A DNA stretch of 63,829 nt from Deltaproteobacteria bacterium (lineage in GTDB: Bacteria; Desulfobacterota; Desulfomonilia; Desulfomonilales; Desulfomonilaceae). The DNA lies in NCBI GenBank assembly GCA_021777225.1, contig JAJYDQ010000012.1:1-63829 (forward strand). Direction: 5' to 3'. Every line of letters starts with the position of its first letter. Position 1 is the stretch's first letter. The notes under the pieces are model-generated. The model had not been told where the DNA came from, did no database searches, and saw only the letters and a list, made by a program, of their open reading frames with translations. Made by a program: the position numbers and the translations under genes. This document shows positions 17,328 through 26,356 of the stretch, in pieces.

Positions 17328-17732
17328 ATGAAAAAAAATCAGGACCGAAGAAATGCTGAGAAAGCGTTTCTAAAAGATCGTGGAAGAATTACAAACAAGG
17401 AAATGGCAAAAAAACTGGGAGTGCATCCTGCTACCATCGCCCGTTGGAAAAAGGCTGATGAATGGGACTTGAAATTGATTCAAACCATAACCGACCAAAC
17501 GAACGCTGAATCTGGTGAAGACGATTTCTTCAAAATCGACATAAAACATCTGAATTTACTAAATGAGCGGATTGAAGCTCATCTTCAAAAGAAAGAGTTA
17601 TTAAGCTCTGAGATCCTGGAACTTTCACAGGCTAAACTTAATATCATCAGTTGTATCGAAATACTCAATGAGCAGTTTAAGTACTCTAATACTAGAGAAG
17701 GCCAACTACGTGAAGATTTGGAGTATGACTAA
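17328..17732 (+). CDS. Small HTH protein resembling phage terminase small-subunit N-termini
   Basis: The 134-residue protein begins with a helix-turn-helix segment (ITNKEMAKKLGVHPATIARWKK, approximately residues 21-42) of the type found at the N-terminus of phBC6A51-like terminase small subunits and some transposition-linked regulators. The remainder is helical with leucine-rich heptads and could dimerise. No terminase large subunit, portal or other phage gene is nearby. It lies 12 bases before porG, so it may be a local regulator of the por operon or a domesticated phage remnant. Confidence 0.75.
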   Translation: MKKNQDRRNAEKAFLKDRGRITNKEMAKKLGVHPATIARWKKADEWDLKLIQTITDQTNAESGEDDFFKIDIKHLNLLNERIEAHLQKKELLSSEILELSQAKLNIISCIEILNEQFKYSNTREGQLREDLEYD

Positions 17733-17744
17733 GAAGGAGACAGC

Positions 17745-18293
17745 ATGATCGAGATGAGATTTCATGGCAGAGGGGGACAGGGCGCTGTAACATGCGCAGA
17801 GCTGGTCGCCCAGGCCGCTATTGGTGTTGGAAAATTCGCAACAGCTTTTCCAAGTTTTGGTCCGGAACGTCGAGGAGCGCCGGTCATAGCTTTCGCCCGT
17901 ATCGATGACAAACCTATTAAACTTAGGTCCAAGGTTTACTGTCCCAATGTAGTAATTGTTCTTGATCCGTCACTGCTTGAAATAGCGAATCCCACGGAAG
18001 GCTTGGGTAAAGAAGGGATTCTAATTATTAACTCTTCAGAGAGTCCCGAAAATATTCGAAAACAGATTTCTTACGAAGGGCGGATGGCGTTGACGGATGC
18101 GACAAAAATTGCCAAGGAAGTCATAGGGTTGCCCATAACAAATACTACTATGGTAGGCGCTCTGGTTAAGGCGGCAGGCGTCGTCGCGGTAGATTCCTTG
18201 ATAGAGCCTTTTAACAAACGCTTCGGCAAGATCGCTGCCAGAAATATTGAGGCTATGAAAAGAGCTTTTCAGGAAACGAATATTTTCGAGTAG
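17745..18293 (+). CDS. porG: Pyruvate/2-oxoacid:ferredoxin oxidoreductase gamma subunit
   Basis: This is the gamma subunit of a four-subunit PorGDAB-type enzyme that interconverts pyruvate plus CoA and acetyl-CoA plus CO2 with ferredoxin. The N-terminal signature RFHGRGGQGAVTCAELVA and FPSFGPERRGAPV are characteristic. Its 182 residues are normal. AAGGAG precedes the ATG. The gene order G-D-A-B is standard. Pyruvate is the likely substrate, but a 2-oxoisovalerate type cannot be excluded from sequence alone. Confidence 0.93.
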   Translation: MIEMRFHGRGGQGAVTCAELVAQAAIGVGKFATAFPSFGPERRGAPVIAFARIDDKPIKLRSKVYCPNVVIVLDPSLLEIANPTEGLGKEGILIINSSESPENIRKQISYEGRMALTDATKIAKEVIGLPITNTTMVGALVKAAGVVAVDSLIEPFNKRFGKIAARNIEAMKRAFQETNIFE

Positions 18294-18358
18294 TGATCGA
18301 GAGTGATCTTAACAAATAAATATGAATATTATCTATGTGTCTTTTAAGGGAGGCAATT

Positions 18359-18649
18359 GTGACCAAACCCATGGATCAAATAAGCTGGCGGGAAATAGAT
18401 ACCGGCGCGGTCATTACCGAACCGGGAAACGCTTCTTGTTATCATACCGGAACATGGCGCTCGCAAAGACCTAAATACGATAGCAACATTTGCATACGTT
18501 GCTGGAGATGTTTTGTGATGTGCCCCGACGCCGCTATCTCTCCAGATTTTGATAAAAATGTTTTTTCGTGGAATTACGACTACTGTAAGGGTTGTGGCAT
18601 TTGTGCCCATGAATGCCCTGTTGAAGCCATAACCATGGAGGAGGATTAA
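18359..18649 (+). CDS. porD: Pyruvate/2-oxoacid:ferredoxin oxidoreductase delta subunit
   Basis: A ferredoxin-like subunit carrying two [4Fe-4S] clusters through CIRCWRCFVMCP and CKGCGICAHECP. It passes electrons from the TPP centre to ferredoxin. GTG 18359 is chosen as start because AAGGGAGG lies five bases upstream, which trims an in-frame extension and gives 96 residues. It ends two bases before porA. Confidence 0.93.
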   Translation: MTKPMDQISWREIDTGAVITEPGNASCYHTGTWRSQRPKYDSNICIRCWRCFVMCPDAAISPDFDKNVFSWNYDYCKGCGICAHECPVEAITMEED

Positions 18650-18651
18650 AG

Positions 18652-19815
18652 ATGGGCCGGAAAGTAGGTGTAGAAGTTTCAATCGCGGCGGCCGACGCTG
18701 TAGGACTTTGTGATGTTGATGTTGTTGCAGCCTATCCTATAACCCCTCAAACTCACGTGGTGGAGCACTTGTCAGAATTGTGCGCTTCTGGAAGTCTTGA
18801 CGCGGAATTTGTACCTGTGGAGTCAGAACATTCGGCGATGAGTGTTTGTTGCGGTTCTGCGGCCGCGGGGGCCAGGACATTCACTGCTACATCATCCCAG
18901 GGCTTGGCTCTTATGGCTGAGATTGTTTTTATAGCCTCCTCCATGAGACTCCCAATAGTAATGTTTTTGGCGAATAGGGCGCTAAGCTCTCCTTTGTCAA
19001 TCTGGAACGATCATTCAGATACCATGATGGTCAGGGATTCAGGGTGGATTCAAGTCTTCTGTGAAAACGGACAGGAAGTCTATGACGCCGTTTTTCACGC
19101 GTTCAGAGTTGCTGAGGATGCAAGGGTATCTCTGCCCGTGATGATTAACGTAGACGGTTTTAACCTAACCCATGTCATAGAGCCTATCGAATTCTGGACC
19201 AAAGAGATGACGCAGAAATATCTTCCGGAGTTTAAGCCCATTCACAGACTGCACCCCGACAAGGTCGTTACTATGGGCGCATTTGGAATGCCGGAAATTT
19301 ATACCGAGGCCAAAATGGCCCAAAATGATGCCCTTTTGAAATCTTTTCCTGTGATTAAACAGGGTTGGGATGAGTTGGCGGACCTTACCGGGAGAAAATA
19401 CTCGCCCGTTGAAACGTACAGGACCGAAGACGCTGAGACCATAATCCTGGGCATGGGTTCGATCTGTGAAACCGCTTCGTTGGCTGTCGATCAAATGAGA
19501 GAACGGGGCAAGAAAGCAGGCCTTGTGAAATTACGACTCTGGAGGCCTTTGCCTGTGGACGATATCAAGAAGGCGATTGCCAGAGCCAAGGATGTGCTGG
19601 TGCTCGATCGGGCTGTCTCCTTTGGCGCCGCCAACGCTCCAGTGACGTCCGAGATCAGGGCCATCATGTATCATGAATCAAATCGGCCCAACATACACAA
19701 TGTGATTGCGGGACTGGGCGGTAGAGATGTTACGCCTGACCATGTAATAGAGATGTTGGAGATGGCTCTGGCGGATAAAACTCATGGGTACAACATTTTC
19801 GGTGTGCGAAGTTAA
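18652..19815 (+). CDS. porA: Pyruvate/2-oxoacid:ferredoxin oxidoreductase alpha subunit
   Basis: This is the alpha subunit (387 residues), with the pyrimidine-binding domain of the TPP enzyme near the N-terminus (AAYPITPQTHVVEHL, EFVPVESEHSAMSVCCGS, TATSSQGLALM) and the transketolase C-terminal-like domain after residue 240. GGAGGATTAAAG before the ATG is a good ribosome-binding site. It forms the catalytic unit with PorB. Confidence 0.95.
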   Translation: MGRKVGVEVSIAAADAVGLCDVDVVAAYPITPQTHVVEHLSELCASGSLDAEFVPVESEHSAMSVCCGSAAAGARTFTATSSQGLALMAEIVFIASSMRLPIVMFLANRALSSPLSIWNDHSDTMMVRDSGWIQVFCENGQEVYDAVFHAFRVAEDARVSLPVMINVDGFNLTHVIEPIEFWTKEMTQKYLPEFKPIHRLHPDKVVTMGAFGMPEIYTEAKMAQNDALLKSFPVIKQGWDELADLTGRKYSPVETYRTEDAETIILGMGSICETASLAVDQMRERGKKAGLVKLRLWRPLPVDDIKKAIARAKDVLVLDRAVSFGAANAPVTSEIRAIMYHESNRPNIHNVIAGLGGRDVTPDHVIEMLEMALADKTHGYNIFGVRS

Positions 19816-19838
19816 ACGCCGCCTGATTGGAGATCAAT

Positions 19839-20774
19839 ATGGCTGAGACTGAAAAAAACAAGGTCATCAAACCTATAAAAAATTTCGCAATGCAAGAATA
19901 CATAAGCTCCGGTCATCGCGCCTGCCAGGGATGTGCGGAGGTTTTAGCTGTTCGGCATGTGTTGAAGGCAATTGGTCCTGACATGATTTTGGCAATGGCC
20001 ACCGGATGTATGGAGATAATTTCTTCCCCTTATCCACTGACATCATGGAATATTCCATGGATCCATGTCGCGTTCGAAAACGCCGCAGCGGTAGCTTCCG
20101 GTGTCGAATCCGGACTTAAGGCCCTGCGACGGAAAGGTCGGGTCCCAGACAGGGACGTGACAATAGTGGCAATGGGTGGTGACGGCGGTACTACAGATAT
20201 CGGATTCCAGGCCCTCTCGGGAATGATGGAACGAGGTCACAGGGTTATATATGTATGTGTTGACAATGAAGCATACATGAATACAGGCATCCAAAGGTCT
20301 TCATCGACACCGTTCGGGGCTACCACAACTACATCTCCGGCCGGAAGAGTGAAGCCGGCTGGTGAAATGACATGGAAAAAGGATATGGTGGCCATAGCGG
20401 CCGCTCACGGTATACCTTATGCGGCTACGGCATGCCCGACATTTTTCACGGATTTGCAGAAGAAAATCCAGAAGGCAAAAGAAGTTGACGGCCCCTCATA
20501 CATTCATATTTTATCCGTTTGCCCCACAGGCTGGAGAATTCCGCCAAATAAGGCCATAGAATATGGGCAACTCGCAGTTGATACTGGTGTATTTCCATTG
20601 TATGAAGTCGAAAAAGGGGTATGGAAGCTTAACAGAAAACCGAAGGAACTAAAACCCATATCTGAATATTTCAAAGGCCAAGGTCGTTATCGGCACCTCG
20701 ATGAAAAATTCACATCGGAAATTCAGGATAAGATCACTGAAAAATGGAATAAACTTGTGAAGTTTTGCGAATAG
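19839..20774 (+). CDS. porB: Pyruvate/2-oxoacid:ferredoxin oxidoreductase beta subunit
   Basis: This subunit binds the pyrophosphate of TPP. The motif MGGDGGTTDIG followed by VDNEAYMNTG is the classic GDG...N pattern, and cysteines in CQGCAE ligate a proximal cluster as in other PorB proteins. ATG 19839 is preferred to TTG 19827 because GGAG lies eight bases upstream. Length is 311 residues. It is the last gene of the unit, followed by a strong terminator. Confidence 0.95.
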   Translation: MAETEKNKVIKPIKNFAMQEYISSGHRACQGCAEVLAVRHVLKAIGPDMILAMATGCMEIISSPYPLTSWNIPWIHVAFENAAAVASGVESGLKALRRKGRVPDRDVTIVAMGGDGGTTDIGFQALSGMMERGHRVIYVCVDNEAYMNTGIQRSSSTPFGATTTTSPAGRVKPAGEMTWKKDMVAIAAAHGIPYAATACPTFFTDLQKKIQKAKEVDGPSYIHILSVCPTGWRIPPNKAIEYGQLAVDTGVFPLYEVEKGVWKLNRKPKELKPISEYFKGQGRYRHLDEKFTSEIQDKITEKWNKLVKFCE

Positions 20775-20800
20775 CGAGAGCCAAAGCTTAAATAACCAAG

Positions 20801-20835
20801 AAAAAGGTCGGTTCATTCAAGAACCGACCTTTTTT
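20801..20835. terminator. Bidirectional rho-independent terminator between porB and the DsrK-like gene
   Basis: A perfect 14-base stem (20801-20814 paired with 20821-20834) has an ATTCAA loop. It is flanked by A-runs on the left and T-runs on the right, so it can stop transcription in both directions. It lies between convergent genes ending at 20774 and 20853. Confidence 0.95.
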
Positions 20836-20852
20836 GTTTTTTTTAGGATAAT

Positions 20853-22469
20853 CTACATGTCGTCGTCATCATCTTCGCCCGGCCATTCCAGGAATGGCTT
20901 CTCCTGATCGACCATTGCGTTGACCATCAGTTCCACTAAGCCTGTGTACCATATACCTGTCTTCTCATAAACTTCATAGCTTTCCAGCATGTCCCTGATC
21001 TGACCTTTGCAGTTGGAGCATGGAGCACAAACCATCTTCTTTATAGATGGATCCATTTCTCCCTGAAAGGCGTTAAGAATTTGGGTCAATTTCTTCCTGC
21101 CGGATACAAGTCGTTTCCAATCAGTAAAGTTCCCGGAACTCATGATTGCAAAGCCCGAACCACCGCCACAACAATAGTTTTTTACACCATGCGGCTCCAT
21201 TTCCCGGAACCTGCCAGGAGGAAATATTGCGTTAATGACCTCTCGCTGAGGTTTTACAATACCCATCAACCTAACTGCGTTGCATGGGTCATGCAGAGTT
21301 ACAGGAAAGTCATTCTTGGTCGGGTCGAATTTTATCTTCCCGGATTTTACGATGTCATTGAGCAAAGTATAAGAACTCTCACGGGGAATCATCTGAGCGC
21401 CAGGTAGAAGTCTGTCCGCAATAACCGATAGGGCTTTATGAGCGTGTCCACATTCTCCAATGACAATTTTCTTGACCCCCAGGTTACGGGCTATTTCGAT
21501 GTGTTTTAAGGCAACGCGGGCAAACTGAACGTCATCATACCAGAGACCATAATTAACAGCGTCATATCCGACTAGATCGGTAGACAATGTATAATCTATT
21601 CCAGCAGCGTCAAAAAGTATGGCGAAGGCCATGGGGTTTTCAGGCCAGGCCATGAATTCACCAGCGTTATGAATAAGAAGGATTTCCGCTCCCTTTTTAT
21701 TCAAGGGTATCTTAATTCTTTTGCCTGTTTTTTCTTCAATATCGTCTTCGAGGTATTCAATGATGTCGGCGACGGCTGCTGTTGTCATCCCAGTACTAGA
21801 ACCAAACTTAAGATGTTTAACAGAGCCCTTTTCGTGAATCTCTGGACCAGCGATTCCCATTTCCTGGCTGAAAAGCTTTCGTAATTCATGTGTTATCAAG
21901 CCGTTGTCAACCCCTACAGGGCATACTGAAGCGCAGCGTCGACATAGTGTGCATCTGTAAGCTAGTTCAGCCAATCTGGCTATGGTGTCCCAGTTCAGAT
22001 CAATGTCGTGTCCACGGAAGCCGGCGAGGATCTTCCCACCTTTGCTCAAATACTTCTTGGCTATTTTTCGTAAAACGTCTGCCCTGAAAGTAGGCCTATA
22101 TATGTCTTTACGACCACTAGCCTCAAAGGCGGGGCAAGCGTCCGCGCAAGTCTGACATTTTGCGCAATACTCCATGGACAACATAAGAGGCTGAAGAAAG
22201 GTCCAGTTGTTTTCCTTGGTCATCAGTTTTTCTAAACCACTCAGGAAGGCCTTGACCAATCGCTCCTCTTCTTCGGGAGTCTCGGGTTTTGGTAATGTAA
22301 GGGCGCTTACCCCATCCAGGGAATGTTCCCATTTTTTCTTCTGCTCTTCTTTTAGGGGAGTTATGGGTGTCTCTTCATATGTGTCATAAGGAAAAGGCAA
22401 AGGAGATAAGTCCTCGGGCTTTATTGTTACAAGCTGTTCTGTTTTTTTGGATATTTCTTCGGGTCTCAT
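20853..22469 (-). CDS. dsrK: DsrK/HdrD-like iron-sulfur protein
   Basis: This is a cytoplasmic heterodisulfide-reductase-D-like protein of 538 residues. Two [4Fe-4S] ferredoxin motifs are seen (CAKCQTCADACP at 102-112; CTLCRRCASVCP at 173-183), then two CCG-type domains with YCCGGGSG and CAPCSNC, the latter binding the special catalytic cluster in HdrB/D relatives. The tail is acidic. ATG 22469 is chosen over 22508 because GGAGGA lies just before it and this removes overlap with the upstream gene. DsrK of DsrMKJOP and TmcB or HmeD are close relatives. The role is probably electron transfer between menaquinone and a DsrC-like thiol/disulfide carrier. Confidence 0.82.
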   Translation of the reverse strand: MRPEEISKKTEQLVTIKPEDLSPLPFPYDTYEETPITPLKEEQKKKWEHSLDGVSALTLPKPETPEEEERLVKAFLSGLEKLMTKENNWTFLQPLMLSMEYCAKCQTCADACPAFEASGRKDIYRPTFRADVLRKIAKKYLSKGGKILAGFRGHDIDLNWDTIARLAELAYRCTLCRRCASVCPVGVDNGLITHELRKLFSQEMGIAGPEIHEKGSVKHLKFGSSTGMTTAAVADIIEYLEDDIEEKTGKRIKIPLNKKGAEILLIHNAGEFMAWPENPMAFAILFDAAGIDYTLSTDLVGYDAVNYGLWYDDVQFARVALKHIEIARNLGVKKIVIGECGHAHKALSVIADRLLPGAQMIPRESSYTLLNDIVKSGKIKFDPTKNDFPVTLHDPCNAVRLMGIVKPQREVINAIFPPGRFREMEPHGVKNYCCGGGSGFAIMSSGNFTDWKRLVSGRKKLTQILNAFQGEMDPSIKKMVCAPCSNCKGQIRDMLESYEVYEKTGIWYTGLVELMVNAMVDQEKPFLEWPGEDDDDDM

Positions 22470-22483
22470 ATTGGATCCTCCAA

Positions 22484-23413
22484 TTATTTCTGTTCTTTGT
22501 TGTCCCAAGGATTAGTGGTGGCGATATCGGCCCATGTCTTTTTACCTCCCTGAGAGTCAATGTGGACAGCGGCCCAAGTAACCGGGTACGTGAGATACTT
22601 TTTAATTTTAGAATCCATGCCGGCGTCGCCTCTGTTGGGGTTGTCGTCCCATTTAACTTTATCCCACATGAAATATTTTGAAACCATGTGCGTCATTGGG
22701 GTAAAGGGGAAGTAAGCCCAGAAACCGATAAAAATGAGTAAATTAACAACGTGTATCGCACTCATCGGCTCTTTCATCGGACCAAAGGTCAAAAGGCTCT
22801 GAAAAAAAGCTCGGGAAACGTTGAACCCTGGGTCCTGAAGCCACACGATGAAACCCGTAACGAACAGTAGACCTAGCCATATCAGGTTCATGAAATCAAT
22901 TCCTGCTGTCACATCGGTCAGGTTCGAATCGGTTGTTCGTTTCACTATAAGACCAAGCGCCCCTATTGTCCCCAGAATATAACCTGGGACAGCAAACACG
23001 GTTGTCAACGATTGAAACAAGCTCGCTAGCGCTGAATTTTCAGGAACCATCCCAAAAATTTGCACAAATGCCCCAAATCCCAGGAAAACCAACCCACCAA
23101 TACAGAGATAGAGGCCCATGTGAAAAGGAAATGACCAGTACCACAAAGGCTTGTTATCTTCATGCAGGGCCCGGATAAAAAGTATTTCCGGTACCATGAA
23201 TCTGTACTGAGCCATGTGGTCCTTGTGACGGACCTTTTTCCAATGGTCTATTTCCTCATAAAAAGAACCACCCCATTCCTTGCCCTCATGGGGTATTGGA
23301 TAAAGTTCCCATCGCACATGCATCGGCATCGTCGCATACTTCAACAATTTTGCGCCAAATGCGATCACAAAAACCAGGCCACTTAAATAAGTTAAGATCT
23401 GCAAAAAGCCCAT
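22484..23413 (-). CDS. dsrM: DsrM/NarI-like membrane cytochrome b subunit
   Basis: This integral membrane protein has 309 residues and about six hydrophobic segments, typical of the NarI/DsrM/TmcC family that carries two b-haems on histidines and oxidises or reduces menaquinone. It begins with a helix (LQILTYLSGLVFVIAFGAKLL), followed by a cytoplasmic segment MHVRWELYPIPHEGKEWGG. It lies 14 bases before the DsrK-like gene, so the two form a DsrMK-type pair. The partners DsrJ, O and P are absent, as in minimal DsrMK or TmcBC-like arrangements. The exact subtype is uncertain. Confidence 0.8.
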   Translation of the reverse strand: MGFLQILTYLSGLVFVIAFGAKLLKYATMPMHVRWELYPIPHEGKEWGGSFYEEIDHWKKVRHKDHMAQYRFMVPEILFIRALHEDNKPLWYWSFPFHMGLYLCIGGLVFLGFGAFVQIFGMVPENSALASLFQSLTTVFAVPGYILGTIGALGLIVKRTTDSNLTDVTAGIDFMNLIWLGLLFVTGFIVWLQDPGFNVSRAFFQSLLTFGPMKEPMSAIHVVNLLIFIGFWAYFPFTPMTHMVSKYFMWDKVKWDDNPNRGDAGMDSKIKKYLTYPVTWAAVHIDSQGGKKTWADIATTNPWDNKEQK

Positions 23414-23671
23414 CTCAGCGCTCCTTTTTATGATGATGATTTAATCTTTGCCGGGTGACAGTTTAGAAAGACGTCAAACTTACTGATTAACACGTTCTCT
23501 ATTATTCTGCTAGATGTTTCATATTAAGCCGTACAATTTTTGTGATGAATTTTCTACCTGGCCATTTTAAGACAAATTTTCAACAGGCGCTAATCCCGGG
23601 AAGCCGGAATTGAAAAAAACAAACAGGCTATCAAACATGAAGCCCTACTAATCTTAGTTCGTCGGAAATTT

Positions 23672-24901
23672 CTAACCCGACTCGCCCGCGTTAAGATCAA
23701 CAACTTCACGCTCCAGATCTTCAAAATCATTTTCTTGATCACCTGAATCATCGCAAAGGTCGAATTCTGGCACAGGGTCATCGGCAAAATCAGCGCTGAA
23801 AAATTTTGATACCCACGAACGTCCCCACGGATCGTCTTCCAAAAAACATCGCAAATCACCAACACCCATTAGATTGCGCAATTCGACCCAACCGTCTTTT
23901 TCCTGTAGAAGAGTAAGTTCTTCCGGCGCGTTATCGGACCAGTCGATAAAATATGGAGAATGGGAACTCAAAAGTATTTGCTTGTCGGGATTTACCAATG
24001 CGTAGCGATGCATGAGACCATAGATCACTCTCAACCGATTTGGATTGAGATAGGTTTCAGGTTCCTCGATAAAAAATATTTTGGGTTGATCCGGTAAATT
24101 GAACAAAGTACAAACCGCCAGAAACACGAGAAACCCTTCCGATAATTGGGGCCCCACAAAATATCCTGTCTTATGCTTTTCTTCCACTCCAATGCCGACT
24201 TGTCCTGGGTCACCAAGATGTGGTGTAAAAATCCTCCTAATTTCTGGAATTGCCCGTTTTACTTCCTGGACAGTCCTGAAATAATTCTCTGGGTAGTTTC
24301 GTTCAAGAAAATGGATTACTGCCGCTAGGTTTTCCCCTGTATGGTCGAGCAAGTAAGAATCCTGAATTTGTGAAGGTTTTTTGATTAAGTCGGGAACAAA
24401 CCTATACCGCTTTATTTTTGACAGATACTGGGCAACCGATCGGATCCTTTTCTCAGAATCGTTCCACGCGTGGCCTTTCCTCATTTGAGACATCTTCGAT
24501 TCACGGGCCTTCACATCGTTTATAGTGAACAGTATTTCGCCTTGGATCTCCTGGAGGGTTTCTTCCTTAATAAGATACTCATTCCTTCTTATCTCAGTGA
24601 AAATCAGTCGGTATACATAATTGGTTTGTTCCACTTCCAGGGTCACTTCAAAATGCAGATCGAAATCCTGGTTGTCCGCCTGCTCTCGAGGTTTGCGACT
24701 CAACGTCTGACGAAATGTAAATGGGCCTGGCCCAAAAGCGCTATTAAAAGGGCCGGATGCCAGAAAACTCATCATGAGGAGGAAATTGCCCAAGTTTGAC
24801 TTGCCCGTTCCATTTGGCCCAATAAAAATATTTAGGGGCTTGACGTCAAAATCGGCTTCTTTGAAATTCTTGAAATTCTTTATTCGAACACTCTTGATCA
24901 T
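23672..24901 (-). CDS. AAA-family ATPase of RecF/OLD-like type
   Basis: This is an SMC/RecF-like ATPase of 409 residues. The N-terminus reads IKNFKNFKEADFDVKPLNIFIGPNGTGKSN (Walker A near residue 28), with signature-like SEGFLVFLAV, Walker B IFFIEEPETYLNP and the D-loop/H-loop region LLSSHSPYFID. No TOPRIM nuclease domain follows, so it is not a full OLD protein; the C-terminal 60 residues are strongly acidic. It stands alone between non-coding gaps of 258 and 302 bases, as an inserted accessory gene would. Many such ATPases belong to defence systems, but no partner gene is adjacent, so the role is unknown. Confidence 0.85.
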   Translation of the reverse strand: MIKSVRIKNFKNFKEADFDVKPLNIFIGPNGTGKSNLGNFLLMMSFLASGPFNSAFGPGPFTFRQTLSRKPREQADNQDFDLHFEVTLEVEQTNYVYRLIFTEIRRNEYLIKEETLQEIQGEILFTINDVKARESKMSQMRKGHAWNDSEKRIRSVAQYLSKIKRYRFVPDLIKKPSQIQDSYLLDHTGENLAAVIHFLERNYPENYFRTVQEVKRAIPEIRRIFTPHLGDPGQVGIGVEEKHKTGYFVGPQLSEGFLVFLAVCTLFNLPDQPKIFFIEEPETYLNPNRLRVIYGLMHRYALVNPDKQILLSSHSPYFIDWSDNAPEELTLLQEKDGWVELRNLMGVGDLRCFLEDDPWGRSWVSKFFSADFADDPVPEFDLCDDSGDQENDFEDLEREVVDLNAGESG

Positions 24902-25203
24902 AACTGGAAAGGGCCTTTCTCAGAAAATCGTCCATTCCTCGATTAAACACGAGTTAACCTCGAAAAGTTCAGAACAACAAAATGATTATTCACGAAATTA
25001 ACCTTGCAGCTTTTTCTGTTAAACAAGTCTGCAATAACGCGCCCTGCGCGGCAGTTTCCTGCTCGAAAAAAACGATAAGCTTCAAACGTTCACTGGCCTT
25101 TGAGTCTCCTGGAAAAATATGTGGCCAGTACTGCGCAAGAGCGGAATTTCTCCCCTGCCCCCGAGCAAAGTAACGGAATCTAACGACTGGGACACGCAGC
25201 GAA
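24902..25203. other. Gap of 302 bases between ilvC and the AAA ATPase gene
   Basis: Read on both strands, I see no convincing gene, RNA or terminator here. It presumably carries the ATPase promoter on the minus strand and the 3' end of the ilvC transcript. Confidence 0.5.
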
Positions 25204-26211
25204 TTACTTCTCTTCCAGACCGGAAGAAATCCAACTCATCATGGATCTTAGCTCTTGGCCCACTTTCTCGATCGGATGTTCGGCTCCCATTCTCTCTTTG
25301 GCCAGGAATACCGGCCGTCCGGCCGCGTTTTCAAGTATCCATTCCTTGGCAAATTCACCTGAACGAATCTCACTCAGGATCTTTTTCATTTCCTGTCGGG
25401 TTTGCTCAGTTATAATTCTTGGACCTCGCGTTAAATCGCCATATTCTGCGGTGTTGCTCACTGAATAGCGCATTCTTCCAATTCCACCTTCATAGATCAA
25501 ATCAACAATCAATTTTAATTCATGCAGACACTCGAAATAGGCGATCTCGGGTTGATACCCCGCTTCCACAAGCGTTTCAAACCCAGCCTGTACCAATGCG
25601 GTAACTCCACCGCACAACACAGCCTGTTCGCCGAATAGGTCAGTTTCAGTCTCTTCTGCGAAAGTGGTTTCTATCAATCCTGCCCTAGTGGCGCCAAGAG
25701 CCCTGGCGTAGGCCATGCCGACCTCCCTGCAATTGCCACCGGGGTTTTGGTAAACGGCCAAAAGGGCCGGCACGCCAAAGCCGGTTTTGTACATGCGTCG
25801 CACCAAATGCCCTGGACCCTTGGGAGCAATCATAAAAACATCAACATCCTCATGCGGCTGTATCTGGTTAAAATGAATATTGAAACCATGAGCGAAAGCC
25901 AATGCTTTGCCCTTGCCCAGATGAGAACCAATTTTTTCGCGATATAGGTTACCCTGAATTTCATCAGGCACTAGAATCATCACTATGTCAGCCTGTTTTG
26001 TCGCGGCATCCACTTCCATGACTTCCAGGCCGTCCTGCATGACCTTGTCCCACCGTCGACTCGATCTCTGTAATCCGACAATTACTTTAACACCCGAATC
26101 TGAAAGATTGAGAGCATGAGCGTGCCCCTGACTCCCATAGCCGATGATTGCCACCGTTTTACCCTGCAAAAACGATGGATCCGCGTCGTGATCATAATAA
26201 ATTTTTGGCAA
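25204..26211 (-). CDS. ilvC: Ketol-acid reductoisomerase
   Basis: This is the second common enzyme of valine, leucine and isoleucine synthesis. The Rossmann motif [15 protein letters not shown] is near residue 20. The metal-binding helices of the class I enzyme are seen in [21 protein letters not shown] and [20 protein letters not shown]. Length is 335 residues, typical of class I. The ilvB and ilvN genes are not adjacent. It lies 145 bases downstream of the cysE-like gene. Confidence 0.97.
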   Translation of the reverse strand: MPKIYYDHDADPSFLQGKTVAIIGYGSQGHAHALNLSDSGVKVIVGLQRSSRRWDKVMQDGLEVMEVDAATKQADIVMILVPDEIQGNLYREKIGSHLGKGKALAFAHGFNIHFNQIQPHEDVDVFMIAPKGPGHLVRRMYKTGFGVPALLAVYQNPGGNCREVGMAYARALGATRAGLIETTFAEETETDLFGEQAVLCGGVTALVQAGFETLVEAGYQPEIAYFECLHELKLIVDLIYEGGIGRMRYSVSNTAEYGDLTRGPRIITEQTRQEMKKILSEIRSGEFAKEWILENAAGRPVFLAKERMGAEHPIEKVGQELRSMMSWISSGLEEK

Positions 26212-26356
26212 AGTTCTTCTCCGAATTTCTGAAAAAGTATCAGCAATGACTTAATTCATCAATTTTAACAAAAACGTCGCTTATCATCAATACTGTGGAG
26301 CAATTTCTATGGAGTATTTTCCATATCGAGACTGAATCTCAAGTAGAAATGGTTAT

